A stretch of DNA of 64,000 nt from Trichobilharzia szidati (taxonomy: Eukaryota > Platyhelminthes > Trematoda > Strigeidida > Schistosomatidae). The position numbers were made by a program, and so were the translations under genes. Under the pieces are notes generated by a model that worked only from the letters and a program-made list of their open reading frames with translations, did no database searches and was not told the origin of the DNA. The stretch is from assembly GCA_944472155.2 (NCBI GenBank), contig OX235275.1, positions 54,081,228 through 54,145,227 on the forward strand. The letters are read 5' to 3'. Below are positions 21,006 through 32,849 of this stretch, one piece after another. How positions within the stretch are numbered: the first letter of the stretch is position 1; each line of letters starts with the position of its first letter.

Positions 21006-21631
21006 ACAAAATAAACACTTAAAAATTCTGAGATTATTCGCGTCGACTACGCAGTTTACAAAATCAGTCCGAAGATGAGAAAAATGACCGTCTGGTGTTT
21101 AGGCCCCTTTGCACTAACTAGCAAGCACTACTTTTTGACGTGAGTGGTTCTCAACTAACTACTTATATCAATCAATCAGTAGTATATAGTATGAAGCTAT
21201 TTTGCTCGCTCTCTCAATTTTCATTTATAGTACCAGGTAGATCACAGAGTGTGTGTGTGTGACTTGAACACTTCTGGTTTCTAAAGAAACCTGTAACGAA
21301 TTCTTATCTTAAAATGTGTATTTTGCAAATAACGAACTCTTTGTACATCACTTCATTTACAGATGTCTTCTAGACGCCAGCTTCACTGAAATTCTCAAAT
21401 TCACTTGATGCGGTCTGCAGAAACCTCTGTATCTTTGATATTTTGTGCTTGCTGACATCTATTAGGAAGGCGTAGATCTATTCTTGAAGGAATTATTGTC
21501 ACCTCAATGATTTCAACCTACATCACTCTCGTCAGGGCTCGAAAAGCTCAATGGCCACGTCTTTGACTGGATTACTGGGTGACACAAATTTCAATCCCTT
21601 AGAGGATATCAGTTATTACAAGGTTGCAGAA
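21006..21631. other. No feature recognised
   Basis: Mixed sequence without coding or repeat match. Confidence 0.45.
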
Positions 21632-21838
21632 GTGCGTCGGTGGCACAGAGGTTAGGACGCTCGCCGACTATGCACATGGTCCGGGGTTCGATTCCCGGCC
21701 GACGAGGCATTCCTTTACCTCGCTAAGCCAGTTATAAGACTGGTGAAGAGGGAAGGTTAGGCATGAGGCCAGCAATCCCATCCCGTAAAAAAATAACTCT
21801 GCTACAGAAACTTCAAGCCTTTAGCTTGAAGCCATATG
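21632..21838 (+). mobile_element. SINE-A copy
   Basis: tRNA-like head 'gtgcgtcggtggcacagagg' with GGGGTTCGATTCCC, body and 'cttcaagcctttagcttgaa' near the end. The tail is cut where RTE sequence begins at about 21840. Confidence 0.8.
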
Positions 21839-22640
21839 TGTTTTTACAAGTTGGCAGAAGAAGCACCAAAGATAGGACTTCAGGTGAACATAGAGAAAAC
21901 AGAGGTGATGAAGATTCCTGGCCAACAGCAACAGCAACAACACCAACAGACAACAATCAGCCAGCATAAATGGGAGAAATCTGAGAGAAGCAACCTCCTT
22001 TACCTACCTACCTGGGAAGCATCATTTCAACTACAGGAGGACGGAGCTGATGAGGATATCAAAGAGGCGAGAATCGGGAAAGCAAAGCAAGCTTTCACCA
22101 CTCTCAAGTCTGTGTAGAGATCAACGACATTCAGCATGAAAAATATGATCCGGATTTTCAACTCCAATGTGAAGTTAGTCAGTGCTACTATACGGAACAG
22201 AGACTTGCACTGTGCATCATAAAGAGCATCTCAAACAAACTGCAGACCTTCATTAACAGTTGTCTTCGATCAATACTCAAGATCAGATGGCCAGCCAGAA
22301 AAGATCAGCAACAGTGAGGGGTCTCTGGGAGCGAACCAACACAGCAGGAACCGACTGTGCAACAAATAGACAGGAAGAAATGGAGATGGATTGGTCATAC
22401 TCTGAAGAAACCATAAAGTGACATCACTAGACAAGCCCTCGAGTGGAATCCGAAAGGGAAGCGACAAGTTGGTCGTCCAATGGTGACTTGGAGGAGGACT
22501 TGTGAAGAGGAGATGAAAACGTGTGGGCAGACTTGGAGTTAGATGAAGACTCTAGCAGAGAACCGAAAGCAATGGAGACGCACGGCTGAAGCTCTATGTT
22601 CCTCTAGGAATTAAAGGAAACAATAATAATAATACAAGGT
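21839..22640 (+). pseudogene. RTE-like LINE, RT C-terminal region
   Basis: KLAEEAPKIGLQVNIEKTEV, then MKIPG with a mixed CAG/CAA Gln tract (about 21921-21940), NLREATSFTYLGSIIS-like across a shift, ARIGKAKQAFTTLKSVW, IRIFNSNVK-like, and a tail of basic GRP..TWRRTCEEEMK..QTW, ending 'tatgttcctctaggaattaa' and (AAT)n. At least three frameshifts. It joins the truncated SINE-A directly. Confidence 0.85.
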
Positions 22641-22964
22641 TGCAGATAATGCAATGTTGGCAAATGCCAACAGGCGGGGAGACTCAGGTTCAGTGTTCAT
22701 CTGTCAAACTTGAATACTTCAAATCTTTGCTACGCCTGGAAATATTCAGCTGATGTGACATTCAATACTGACAACCAGAATACAATCACTGTGGTGCAAT
22801 CAATAATGGATCAGCATAACACGAGCAGTGGTTAAAATAACTTTATCAATACGAATAATAAAAAGTCATAATACATAAGAACAATCGAGTTTATGCAACT
22901 AAACGAGCTAGCCTCCCCCGCTTTTTAAACTCGCAGTCGTTTTTGGAAAAAATATCTTGGTAAT
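22641..22964. other. No feature recognised
   Basis: Short AT-rich stretch without recognisable content. Confidence 0.4.
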
Positions 22965-23190
22965 TTTATTCCTGTGCATTCCTTGTGGATTCAAGCATTA
23001 AGTTTTTAAGTTTCCATAGAACTGGTGTCACTCTTCCGATGGTGTACGGTTGCTCAGCCCTTACTAGCCCAACCTTCCCTATTTACTTGATTTATCTAAC
23101 GGCTAAGTAAGGTTGAAGTACACGCTGGTCAAAAATCGAACCCGGATCACTTACGGTATAGTTAGAGTCCATTATACCAGTGAACCTTTT
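22965..23190 (-). mobile_element. SINE-A, decayed
   Basis: Minus strand with 'gaacccggatcac' B-box region at about 23140 and 'attccttgtggattcaagca' tail. Strongly diverged. Confidence 0.55.
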
Positions 23191-24244
23191 TTTCCCAAAA
23201 ACCTCCGTTACTACTACTACAAACGGTAAAAGTCAATTTAACCGCTAAATATTTGCCGATTTAAACAAAACAACAAATATATGCTCAATGGTAGTAAAGA
23301 TGTTTGTCAGTGTTTTTCTCCACTCCAGTAAAACACATTTTGTTTTCCTCTATGTCGATATACTTCATCAAACAGTGATGGGAAACATCTACTTCTTTAT
23401 GTTTAGAATAAATGGAAACCAAAAAAAAAACACAGTGTAACTGCATTTCCGACGTCAATTAAACGCTTTTAATGGTTACTGCTTCCTTGCATAGACTCCG
23501 TGTCGTTCGCTCTCTCTGTTTCTCTCTATTTCACTTTATTCAGCTTACTTCCTCTCCGATCATTATTCTCTCTCCTTACTTGCTTCTTTTCACCACCTTT
23601 CCATTGAACAAAAGTCAATCACACAGTGTATCACACAACAATAGTTAGGGATGTTGTTCGGTGTTACTACAATGACTACTGTAACTGTTGCTCCTGTCGC
23701 TTACTTTTATTCTCGCTCCTCTCCTCTCCCCCCCTCAACCCGTTGTCTACTGTTAAACACTTTTGTTTCATATATCGGTAAAAAAAATAAGAAGAAAAAT
23801 AATATTTGCCGATATTCATTCAAAAAAACAGACTCTTTGACAGTTATTTCTCTCTGTTTTATTATTTTTCTGTTACCGCGCATACACGCTTGCTGCTGTT
23901 CTTCCTTTGACTTACTATACTATTTGCTAAAAAAAATATCGAGGATTAATGTGATTACCTGTTTATCCACTTAGCCGGGTTTTTTTGTAAGGGAACTTTT
24001 TTCGTTGCATAATGATAAATTACTGTTTTTCTTAAGGTAAAATTGAATTATGAGCGTGAAATGGGCGGTGCTGGCAGAGGGGGGGATGAGAAATGTGTGT
24101 GTGGTTGACAGATTTCAACAACAACACCAACAACGAAAAAAAGTACATGAAGTATTTGACGTACTTCTTTTTGTCATGAAATTAAACTGAAATCAATATT
24201 GTTTCAAAGTTTTACTGGGAAGTATTAGAAAGTATTGAATAACT
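23191..24244. other. No gene supported; pyrimidine-rich 23505-23600
   Basis: A 107-codon frame at 23651-23974 has no motif and low-complexity composition. A C/T-rich tract and A-runs are the only structure seen. Confidence 0.5.
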
Positions 24245-24775
24245 TCCATAATGCTCATGTCCAAAAATATCCTGACTATCAGCTTCCAATGTGAAGTCAA
24301 TGCTACTATAAGGATCAGAGACTTTCACTGCGCGTCATAAAAAGCATCTCAAACAAACTACAGACCTTCATTATCAGTTGTCTTCGCTCAGTACTCAAGA
24401 TCAGATGGCTGGCCAGAAAAGATCAACAACAGAGGTCTCTGGGAGCGAACCAACCCAGCAGGAACCGATTGTGAAACAAATAGGTAGGAAGAAATGGAGG
24501 TGGATTGCCTGGCCATACTCTGAGGAAATCTTCAAGTGAGTGACATCACTAGACAAGCCATCGCTCGAGTGGAACCCGAAAGGGAAGCGGCGAGTTGGTC
24601 GTCAGTGCGAGAGTGACTTGGAGGAGTTCATGTGAAGAGGAGATGAAAGCGTGTGTCTGGGCAGACTTGGAGCCAGGTGGAGACTCTAGCAGAGAATCGA
24701 ACGCAATGGAGACGCATGGCTGAAGCCCTATGTTCCTCTAGGAATTGAAGGGAACAATAATAAATAATAATAATC
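24245..24775 (+). pseudogene. RTE-like LINE 3' end
   Basis: Closely matches 22130-22640: decayed NSNVK region, 'aaactacagaccttcattatcag', the GRRVGR-type basic tail, 'gcgtgtgtctgggcagacttgg' and 'tatgttcctctaggaattga' with (AAT)n. Short duplicated strings (for example 'agtgagtgacatcac') shift the frame. Confidence 0.8.
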
Positions 24776-24935
24776 AGCTTCCAATCAAACTGAATTTTAA
24801 GCATTATTGATATAGTGTCATCGTTTATAATTCGTTGCTTCCTCCTCAGCCGAGTACAGCTTGTAAATGTCACATGGTGTCAGTTGACAGGAGGCTCCAA
24901 AGTTAATCACCACTGTCCAGAAATTGAATTTATAT

Positions 24936-25480
24936 GTGTGAAGGCTCAAATGCCAAACAAATCACAGTGGAAAAGAAACCAATTTCCATTCAACTCGATT
25001 TCAAAGGGGCATAAAATTGCACGAATATTCAATAGAAGATTGAATACCTTACTATCCAGAATCTGTCCTGAATCTAAGTTGGTTCCTGTTTATCGGACAA
25101 AATGCTCTTTGGTATAATCACAAGTTGTGTTAACTCTAACTGCGTTTACAGATTGACATGTATGTGTGGTAGGAGATACATTGGGAAAATAGAAAGAAAA
25201 GCACGCCTCCGATTCTCTGAACATGTAACAAAAAGCCTACATTTCAAGGGAACAGACGCTCAAAATAGTGTCACTGCTAGACATCTCTTCGCTACGCGGC
25301 ATAGGGTGGATACCATGAAGTTCTTCAAAATTTTCAATAGACCAAATACTTCAATTCTCCTCAAGTTCGCCAAAAACAGTTGCTATCAAGCACCTGAAAC
25401 CCAGGAGATGTCTTTACTCCCCCCTCTTTCGTTTGATTACGAATCCTTGACTTTAACCTCTCCCCGTTCCCTGTAGGGTG
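24936..25480 (+). pseudogene. PLE-A linker and GIY-YIG remnant
   Basis: Plus strand: QITVEKKPISIQLDFKG-like, then RRLNTLLSRICPESKLVPVY, RTKCSLV, a deletion of the SKVDRYPSH stretch, then NSNCVYRLTCMCGRRYIGKI (CVY..YIG, the GIY-YIG core), RLRFSEHVTKSLHFKGTDAQ, RHLFATRHRVDTMKFFKIFN and LKFAKN. The catalytic Glu of FAEA is lost (FAKNS). Dead copy, about 70-75% identical to the palindrome ORFs by eye. Confidence 0.85.
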
Positions 25481-25654
25481 ATTTTACTTGTCTTTTATTC
25501 CTATGATTTGAACTGAATTCACCACATTGTTACTCATTTTTATTAGCTACTCAACTTCTTACTCAACTCTTGTTCTTATTACGTAAATCTTTTGCCATTG
25601 TATCACAGCATTTATTTTCTTGAAATAATTTTGTGGGTAGTGACTATTAGTGAT

Positions 25655-25760
25655 GAATGTACATTTCTTCTCCTTTGGGACTCTTCGGCTGGATGTGCCT
25701 GAATTCCCCAGTGAGTAAGTGATGGTGCTCCCACTAAGGCTAGATCCTAGTACCTATCAT
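25655..25760 (-). mobile_element. Smα-like SINE, nested in PLE-A 3' UTR
   Basis: Minus strand: 'ggaattcaggcacatccagc', CGAAGAGTCCC, AAAGGAGAAGAAAT, then GTACATTC. This is the Smα hammerhead region of schistosomes with a degraded core (GGAC lost). Confidence 0.6.
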
Positions 25761-26085
25761 TTCGAACGCCAAATAATTATTCACTCGACCATTTGTTCCA
25801 CGGGAACCACCTCTTTTGTAATGGATTTCAGTTGGGTTTTTTCCGTTTAATTCTGTACACAAGTTATATAAGCTTAATATCTGAGCACTGCTTATTAAGT
25901 TTTTGGAGTCTCCTGTCAACGGACACCATGTCACCACATTTGAAAGTATACTGAAGTTGTTCTCTGCATAAACTTCATTAATCTTCCTTTCAGGCTGTAT
26001 GCCGCTGGTGAGAAGCCGATGAAATACGTAAATGATAATGTAGCATATCTCATTCTGCACAAACCACCTCTGTTTTTGCTTTGTT

Positions 26086-26419
26086 CAACTTTTTATTACT
26101 CTCTGCCTTTCTTTGTTTGCTGTAGCGATTGCAACACAAATGTTTAACAGTTATTTCTCCGTTTTATTTTCTGTTATCATAATTTTAAACTGATTATATT
26201 TCAAAACGACTGGAAATCAGAAGGCCTTGAACTACTGCTATTTTTATCATGTTCAAAAATCTCCTGACTGCCTGTCTGTAACGAAAGTGAAATCGATTCA
26301 AAGTGTTCTACGATGACGAACCACCTTGTTTGTTGACCGACCACATTGCGAACATGATTAATGAAATCATTCGGTAAGCACAAATACAACATTTGAATTA
26401 GACAGATGACACTGGCAAA
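26086..26419. other. No feature recognised
   Basis: A 96-codon minus-strand frame (26201-26491) has no motif. Confidence 0.4.
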
Positions 26420-26435
26420 CAAAATATCTGTAAAA

Positions 26436-26500
26436 TAGACGCATTCGTCTGACGAGTCGCAATGAGGACGAAACATGTGTCTTATATCCAATTGCTAAAT
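26436..26500 (+). ncRNA. Hammerhead core, Smα-related
   Basis: CTGACGA (26449-26455), GTC, loop GCAATGAG, GAC, GAAAC (26470-26474), ATGTGTC. Both core strands and the GUC site are intact, and the 3' flank 'ttatatccaattgctaaata' aligns with the Smα 'ggattccactgctagccacc' region. Helix I has no good partner, so activity is doubtful. Confidence 0.6.
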
Positions 26501-26569
26501 AGACTATAAGGAGTGATATTATCACTTGCATTGGTGGTTCAGTTATACAATACGTACTAACCTACCTTA

Positions 26570-26790
26570 AGTGACCCGGGGTTTGATCCCCAATCGACGA
26601 CCCACTGTTAAATCTCATCTAGCCGGTAGTTAGTTAGCCTGGTGGTAAAGAGAGAATTCCGGGCTAGTGTGAGGCCAGAAACCTCTCCTCGTAAAAAACA
26701 AACACCAGCACCACTGGTGAAACTTCAAAGCTCAACCTCGAAGCCCTATGTTCCATTTGGAAGGGAGACGAATAAAATAAATCGTAATAT
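26570..26790 (+). mobile_element. SINE-A, 5' truncated
   Basis: Starts in the B box (GGGGTTTGATCCCC) and ends 'gaagccctatgttccatttg' then an A-rich end. The A box is missing. Confidence 0.7.
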
Positions 26791-26944
26791 TACCCGTGCA
26801 TTTTCAGCTCTTCATCATTAGATTATATGGAGAGAATTTTGACTAGAAATCTATTACACTAACCATTCATAAATATTAGCTTTACATTAGAACAACGGAA
26901 GTGGATTATTGCAAACGGAGTATATAGTTTGAGTACATACGGTT
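26791..26944. other. No feature recognised
   Basis: Short spacer. Confidence 0.4.
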
Positions 26945-27405
26945 GCGAGAATTAGTTTGTAGGGATCATATTTGCCTCACGTTAGACCCCTGAGTGATAT
27001 CAGTTAGAGAACCATTGATTACTGGCCACAGGATGAAGTTGCCTGGAGTAAGTTCTAGTAAGAAGTCGTGGTCAGCGGCGTTCATCCAGTCGGGAGTGAG
27101 GATGGGGTTCCCACTGATGACATTGGTTGGTGCCAGTCTCACTAAAATCATGAACTGGTAGAACTTAGAATTCATGGTCTGGCCATTGAATTGGGTTCCA
27201 GTGGCTGAATGACTGGTCTATGAGCTTTCCTTGTACCCGGAAGATCCTGGATTGGAACCCTGGCGGTGGGTGCGTACTGACGATGATTTCCAAACTAGGG
27301 CGAAACGGCTGGCTGTCCAGTACTCCTTGGTTGGTTTTCAATGGTTTTCTAACTGATATCAATCCGTGGTGTAACCTGAACCACATGGTTTCCTTGATAA
27401 ATTCT
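26945..27405 (+). mobile_element. HH-SINE, near full length
   Basis: Starts 'gagaattagtttgtagggat', then about 200 bp of left body, 'gtggctgaatgactggtcta', decayed B box (GGATTGGAACCC), hammerhead half 27274-27321, tail 'ggttttctaactgatatcaa'. The opening shares sequence with the tail of inverted copies. Confidence 0.8.
27274..27321 (+). ncRNA. HH-SINE hammerhead, ACGATGA subfamily
   Basis: GUACUG, ACGAUGA, UUUC, CAAACUA, GGGC, GAAAC, GGCUGGCUGUC, CAGUAC. Helix I perfect; two core bases (C3, U4) changed. Same core variant as 53594-53643. Confidence 0.5.
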
Positions 27406-28249
27406 GAAAAATCAGTATAATGGCCTAACAGCCTAAGGCGCAGTTTTAACCTTCGCTAAGAAAAAAAACTACCACAGTAACAATATCAACAATATTATTT
27501 CAGTTTCCCCCATACGCGGTCTGATATGGTTAGCAATGGGTGAGTTGACATTTCGGTCTTCCTTTCGAAATGTCCTGCCACACGCGTTCATGGCCACTGA
27601 TAGGCATGCGACGGTGGGGGATTCCTCACATAAACGTGGATGGGCGAATGAGAATGTCTGATGGACATACAGATTGGCTTACCTAGGGAAGCTAGAACAC
27701 ACTTATCTCAACTTATGGATTCCAGGACCGAATGGTGTGTATGTGTGAACCTGTCTTGGTAACCATCAACCATGCAAATTTGACTCCTGATACTGCTCTA
27801 CTACCCTGTATCAGGATCAGACTTCAGATCAAAGTCTCAGAGAGGTAGTGCTTTAAGACAACCGCCTCCTGTGATCTAGGTATCCTGAAAATAAGTATCC
27901 CAAACCTAGTACAAACTATGAGACAACTTTTGTGTGGCATCCGTAATATACCAACTCTGTGCCTTAATGATTTACTGCGACTTACTGAATTGACCACAAT
28001 CAAGCGCTTTCAACCAAACCAAGGCATACAAAAAAGAAAGTTTGATCAATGTTTCACTCCTCGGGTGACTGCATATTGATTTTGATCACAATGATTGCAC
28101 AATCATGTGTATTAGTGATTTCAGCTCATTGAGTTAATTTCAATCTTGTAAAGTGTAATTTCCCGGAACTATTGTGTGACCTTCAAAACTTAGATTTTTC
28201 CCCACAGGAAGTCAGTAGTGGGTCGAAATAACTCACTAACTAACTGGAT
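27406..28249. other. No feature recognised
   Basis: About 840 bp of mixed sequence without coding signal, simple repeat or match to other repeats here. Confidence 0.5.
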
Positions 28250-28345
28250 GACACGGGTTCGAATCTACAAAGAGGTACTGGCTCCTTTGACGTAGCATAT
28301 ACTTCCTATTGAAGAGATTCAATGAGGACGAAATCCGGGATTAAG
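28250..28345 (+). mobile_element. Smα-like fragment
   Basis: 'cgggttcgaatctacaaaga' B-box-like string, then 'ttgaagagattcaatgaggacgaaat' at about 28309: GAAGAGATTC..GAGGACGAAA, a decayed hammerhead similar to that at 26449. Confidence 0.5.
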
Positions 28346-28980
28346 GTTTCTTGTCATTTAGCACACTGTATTACAATCAATAAGTAAGAATGAATTATAT
28401 TATTATTTTTCATTTTCAATTGAATCAGTTAATTAGTTTACAAATTCACTATTTACAACTATTTCTCTGTCAGTCATACAATCAATCATTTGAACACAAT
28501 AGTGATCATTAGTTATGGCAAATAAATGTCAGTAACGTTGACGCTTGATAACAACTCTAAGCTACTACATATCGTTGTAGAAAACGTGTACACAGAAGCC
28601 AATCACCTTCATATGTCGGCATTTATTTTTGATTGTTATATAAATTTATTCAAGTCATTTATATCAATAAAAAGTCATAAAGCATTGACAGTTCGATTCA
28701 TTTGTCATCGAAATCAACTGATATTGTATGTACATCATATATGTATATATACATTAATTAATCAGACTTTTATCATCTAACTACTTACATTGTCAAATAG
28801 TAGCTAATTTCATTTAATTTATGGATATTTAGAAATGTTTAAACAAAAAAAATGTAATTTACTTAATGGTAGCTAACAATAGGATATATCATTGTGTGTG
28901 CGTATTTGTTTCGTCTCTTTGTTTGAACTGACTAGTTAATGAAAGCGTATCAAACATTGAAAACTGTACTCACCACCAGT
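28346..28980. other. AT-rich, no gene supported
   Basis: An 84-codon frame at 28526 lacks any motif. Confidence 0.5.
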
Positions 28981-28984
28981 TGAT

Positions 28985-29420
28985 TTAAATGTCAAGGTCA
29001 TATTTCTAGAAACTGTCGATTTTTTACAGGTTGTATACAATAACCATAACAAAATACTTAGGAATATACAAGCGGTAATGATGGCCAAGTTAAACTTTAA
29101 GTGCCACTAACTACCAATGGAGTGTGACCTCACCAGTGACCTTGAAACCTGACAAATAATTTTGTCATCACCAATAAAATATGCTCATCGAAGTGTTATG
29201 CTATTAAATAGGATATCTGGCAAGTTTCAGCTGAGGTTTGAGAAAGATTCAGTTACGCTTTAAGCCAAAGACAAGTTAGGGTTAGGTTCACGTAATAAAG
29301 GCGACATTAGAGTTGCTTCGAGTTAGATTACAGTTAGTTTAGAGATATTTTCGTGTTAGGGTTAGGTTCAGGAAAGATTAGGGTTATGGTTAGGGTTAGA
29401 AGACCTGAATAACTGCATGC
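28985..29420 (+). repeat. Dispersed repeat Y, copy 1 (TTAGGG-like)
   Basis: Begins with 'gtcaaggtcatattt' and 'ggccaagttaaactttaagt', has 'tgaccttgaaacc' at about 29137, and ends with degenerate TTAGGG/TTAGGTT strings (29270-29400). The same elements in reverse order occur at 42770-43190. Nature unknown. Confidence 0.6.
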
Positions 29421-29454
29421 ATAGAATGTGGTTAAATTACTGTGTTGATATAAG

Positions 29455-29680
29455 AATAAAACTTGTGCACTGTGGCGGTAGAGTATAATTCCATTGTGGG
29501 TAAAATTTATTTTGATAAAGTTTCACAGTGTGTTATACAGTAATATTTACTGATGACCACATTTCGAGCACAATTTATTGCCCAGTAAATATCACTGTAT
29601 AACAGTGTGAGACTTTATCAAAATAAATTTTATTCACAATGGCATTATACTCTGTTGTTACTCTAACCTAAAACTGAGAG
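29455..29680. mobile_element. PLE-E terminal-region fold-back
   Basis: Left 29457-29552 (minus orientation) and right 29587-29676 (plus orientation) are inverted copies of the PLE-E 3' end; the same sequence bounds the pair at 50753-51774. No coding sequence is left. It is the minimal form of a head-to-head pair. Confidence 0.75.
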
Positions 29681-29789
29681 TTATTTTTATCAAATATGAC
29701 AGAAAGGTATCCACTGTAACACTTCTCCACAGTTTTTATGCATTCTTCTTTTCATAAATACATGTATTTCATGCATAAAATGCCTCTTT

Positions 29790-30010
29790 CACGTGATTGG
29801 TGCGTTCAAGGTCATTTTCTGATTGGTAGTTAGTGGTGCTTAAAGTTTAAATTTGCTGAATATTCAGTTCTAGCATGTAGTGAAACCAGCTGAAAAACAA
29901 CATTATGTTCACAAAATACGTGAAAGAATATTAAACGAGCTGAGAAAAAATAAGGGTTGATTGCAGATAGATTAGGGTTAGGTTAAGGTTAAATAGGTTA
30001 AGGAAAGATT
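29790..30010 (+). repeat. Dispersed repeat Y, copy 2
   Basis: 'gattggtgcgttcaaggtca' and 'ctgattggtagttagtggtg', then 'gattagggttaggttaagg' at about 29970. Parts shared with copies at 28985 and 42770. Confidence 0.55.
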
Positions 30011-30019
30011 AGGGTTGAG

Positions 30020-30700
30020 TCAGAGAGAAGGAGCAGCGAAGAGGTGATGAAGAAGCCTTGCCTATGACAAAAAGAATCATTAAAAAGAGATTGAAACCAC
30101 TGAAATTTCTTCACTCATCAAAGGTGTGGGTCGTTTCAAATAAAAGCGGCACATATTAGGATGTAAAAGGCAGCATCAGAAAAGCAAGACAAACCTTCAT
30201 TACTTTGAAATTAGTGTGGACATCTGCTGCAATTAGTATGAGGAATAAGAATTGGATTTTTAACTTTGTAGGATCACCACCAGTAGCATCTCTAGTAGGC
30301 TTCAAACTTATTTGAATATCTTCCTTCTCTCCATACTGAAGATAAAATGATTGGTCGGAAAAGATTTACAGTGGGCGACTCTGATAAGGAAGCAATCAAG
30401 AACCTATCGGCCAAAATGTATGACAAGAAAACATGGATATGAATCAGACACACGCTTAGGAGAATGCTGAGTAATATCAGGAGCCAGCCAGGCCCTCGAC
30501 AAGGAATTTGAACGGAGAACGACGAGTTGGGAGAGGGTCTGAGAGTGACATAGAGGAGATCATATGGGAAGGAAATAGAAACTTGTGGGCAATAGTAGTG
30601 CTAGGTTAAAAAGACAGAAAACAGCATGGTAGAATGCAGATGTCCTTCTGAGGGGCTATATTCCACTTGGGATCCAAAGCAATAATTATAAGATAAAGTT
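30020..30700 (+). pseudogene. RTE-like LINE 3' end, decayed
   Basis: Weak KTEVMKK-like start, a decayed GSIRKARQTFITLKLVW-like stretch at about 30170, the basic tail and 'tatattccacttgggatcca'. Stops throughout. Confidence 0.7.
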
Positions 30701-30704
30701 AGGT

Positions 30705-30765
30705 TAAAAATAATTGCTTTATTCTGAACCGTATTTACAAAGTACACAGAATTTTCAGCTAAAAG
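30705..30765 (+). repeat. Short dispersed repeat W
   Basis: 'attgctttattctgaacc..tacaaagtacacagaattttca' recurs with changes at about 39205-39260 and 58806-58860. It may be the end of an unrecognised element. Confidence 0.45.
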
Positions 30766-30814
30766 TAAATCCGGCGACCCAAAGACGTATTCAAATGATT
30801 AAACACTGCAGGGT

Positions 30815-31062
30815 TTTTTATTCCTTTACGTTCCTGGTGGAACATAGAGGGCTTCAAGGTAGATGCTTGGAGTTTCTGCAGCGGTGGTGTTTATTATTTT
30901 TAAGGGATGGGGTTGCTAGCGTAATGCCTAACCTTTCCTCTTTACCAGTCCGTATTACTGGCTTAGCGGGGTAAAGGAGTGCATCAGTGGCCAGGGATCG
31001 AACCCCGAACCACATGCGGAGTGGTTGGCGAGCATTCTACCTCTGTGCCACCGACGCAAAAA
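30815..31062 (-). mobile_element. SINE-A copy
   Basis: Minus strand: 'tgcgtcggtggcacagaggt' head with GGGGTTCGATCCC, body, RTE-like tail 'gccctctatgttccaccagg'. Nearly complete. Confidence 0.8.
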
Positions 31063-32100
31063 GACTTCAGGTAGTTAGTTTTATTTCCTAGAGGGAGTCA
31101 GTCTGTACTAAAAATGTAAGGAACGATCATCTTAACATGTGCTGGGATATGCTGCCATCCAAGATTTCAAGTTTACTAGAAAATTTCAAATCCATAGGTT
31201 TTAAACATTTTAAATACTCAAAAGAGTAAAAAATACCATTAGAGATCAAATTTTTATAGATTAATACAATGTGATCATGAGAGATAAGACGCAGTATAAT
31301 AATGGAAGCTTTTTGATAGCCCAAGATTTAAACAGACCGCCTAAGTTTCTCATTCTTTCTCCCACTGTTAAATTATGCTGCAATTTCTTTCCCTCCTATC
31401 CTTTTGGGGGGGCATTCTGTATCTACTGCCGATTTACCTTGCTTCCCAAGAGCAGGTGAACTGTGATAAATGCATATAGAGTCAGATAGACGAGGAAGCC
31501 TATTTTTGACAGAGACGAAAAATACCTTACAGCTAGTGAAGGTCAATTTGTTCAGTTTGCCTCTTTTGGACGCACGTAATTGGTTGTTTCAAGGTCATCA
31601 GTGTGTGTGTTCGCTTGTTCATTCGTATGTCTATTCATCACTAACAATTATGACTGTTTAATCAGTTGTAGGGTTAAATTTATGATTGTAAAAAATAAAA
31701 TACATTAAATGGCCTAATTAATTATTACTATTGAATATCTTTTATTTGGAATATAATATTAGTGTTACTGTTTACAAAGTTTTCAAAAATAAATCAGTTG
31801 CTTACTCTCAAAAAAATGACTGAAATGCATTTATATATATATATATAAATCATGTCATTATTACGATTAATACAAGTCAATGAATGACCTTGTCATGATA
31901 TACTAACGCACACACACGTGTGGACTAATGGACACACACAGGTACAGACACACACACATCCAATCATTAAGATTAACACAATTCATAGTCGGCTAATTCA
32001 TATTTGAAAAGAATGAAATTCATGAAGAGTGCCCCTGGTCATACCACACACACACACATACACACTAGATATTATGTCAAAAATAAAATATATGAACACC
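31063..32100. other. No gene supported; CA/TA tracts 31830-32070
   Basis: Small frames lack motifs. (TA)n at about 31833-31849 and several CACACA strings (31910-32070). Confidence 0.5.
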
Positions 32101-32364
32101 ATCTGATTCGAATAGATGGATTTATTCAAAGTAAAATGAATTTATATACTAAATATATGTGTTAAATAAAACTTAATTAGCTGGCAACCTTTGTTCTTAA
32201 AACGATTACACTTCCATAATTGCGGCCTACTTAAAACTTGGGCTACTGAAAGTCTCTATCATTATATTGCTCATCAATTGGTTTCAATCTATTGTAAAAT
32301 ATGACGTCTATTGGTATTATTTACTCTCGGGAGTACATCCTGTTGGTTAGCAAGTTTCTAGTAA
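32101..32364. other. No feature recognised
   Basis: AT-rich spacer. Confidence 0.4.
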
Positions 32365-32535
32365 AATTGGATTGGGTCCCAGTGGCTTAATGGTCCTGGA
32401 TTCGAAACACCATGGTGGGTGCGTACTGTTGAAGAGTCCTAAACCAGGCTGACGAAACAGCTATCTGACAGTACTCCCAGGTGGTTTTCCAATGGTTCTC
32501 TAACTGATGTCAGCTCATTATGAAATCCTGTAACC
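32365..32535 (+). mobile_element. HH-SINE copy
   Basis: 'gggtcccagtggcttaatgg', a short-deleted head, then GTACTG, TTGAAGA, GTCC..CAGGCTGACGAAACAGCTATCTG, ACAGTAC, tail 'ggttctctaactgatgtcag'. C3 is changed to U and the GUC site is lost. Confidence 0.75.
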
Positions 32536-32849
32536 AAAATTGAAGAAAGTTATAATCGTGAGTGGCAACGAATCCCTCGTAATGCATGAGATAACTATTC
32601 CCGAGTTATGTATGTCCTTTGGATCTCAAAATGTGGTACTCCCGAAGCTTTTTATAATTAACTTTCAGGTAAATGTTGTGCATTTTCCTAAGGAGACAGA
32701 GAAGAAATATCTTCATCATTGGGGATTATTGGTTCGTGCTTCAGGGAGACAGTATTGCGTCATGCGATCTACTGTCGAATTATTACTATTTTTATTTTAT
32801 TTGAAGATCCTAAATGACGAGAAAATATTATGCAATCAACTTCTTACGA

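Larger units (their letters stand above)
24800..26085. mobile_element. PLE-A head-to-head pair (short stub plus long copy)
   Basis: 24800-24930 is a minus-strand stub of the terminal region ('cgttgcttcctcctcagccg' equals the hammerhead strand). From about 24936 the plus copy runs through linker and GIY-YIG, then the 3' UTR to 26085. An Smα-like SINE (about 25655-25760) sits in the 3' UTR. Confidence 0.75.

Noticed and set aside
23651..23974. 107-codon ORF
   Set aside because: No motif, low-complexity composition, no similarity to anything recognised.
28526..28780. 84-codon ORF in AT-rich DNA
   Set aside because: No motif; expected by chance in this composition.
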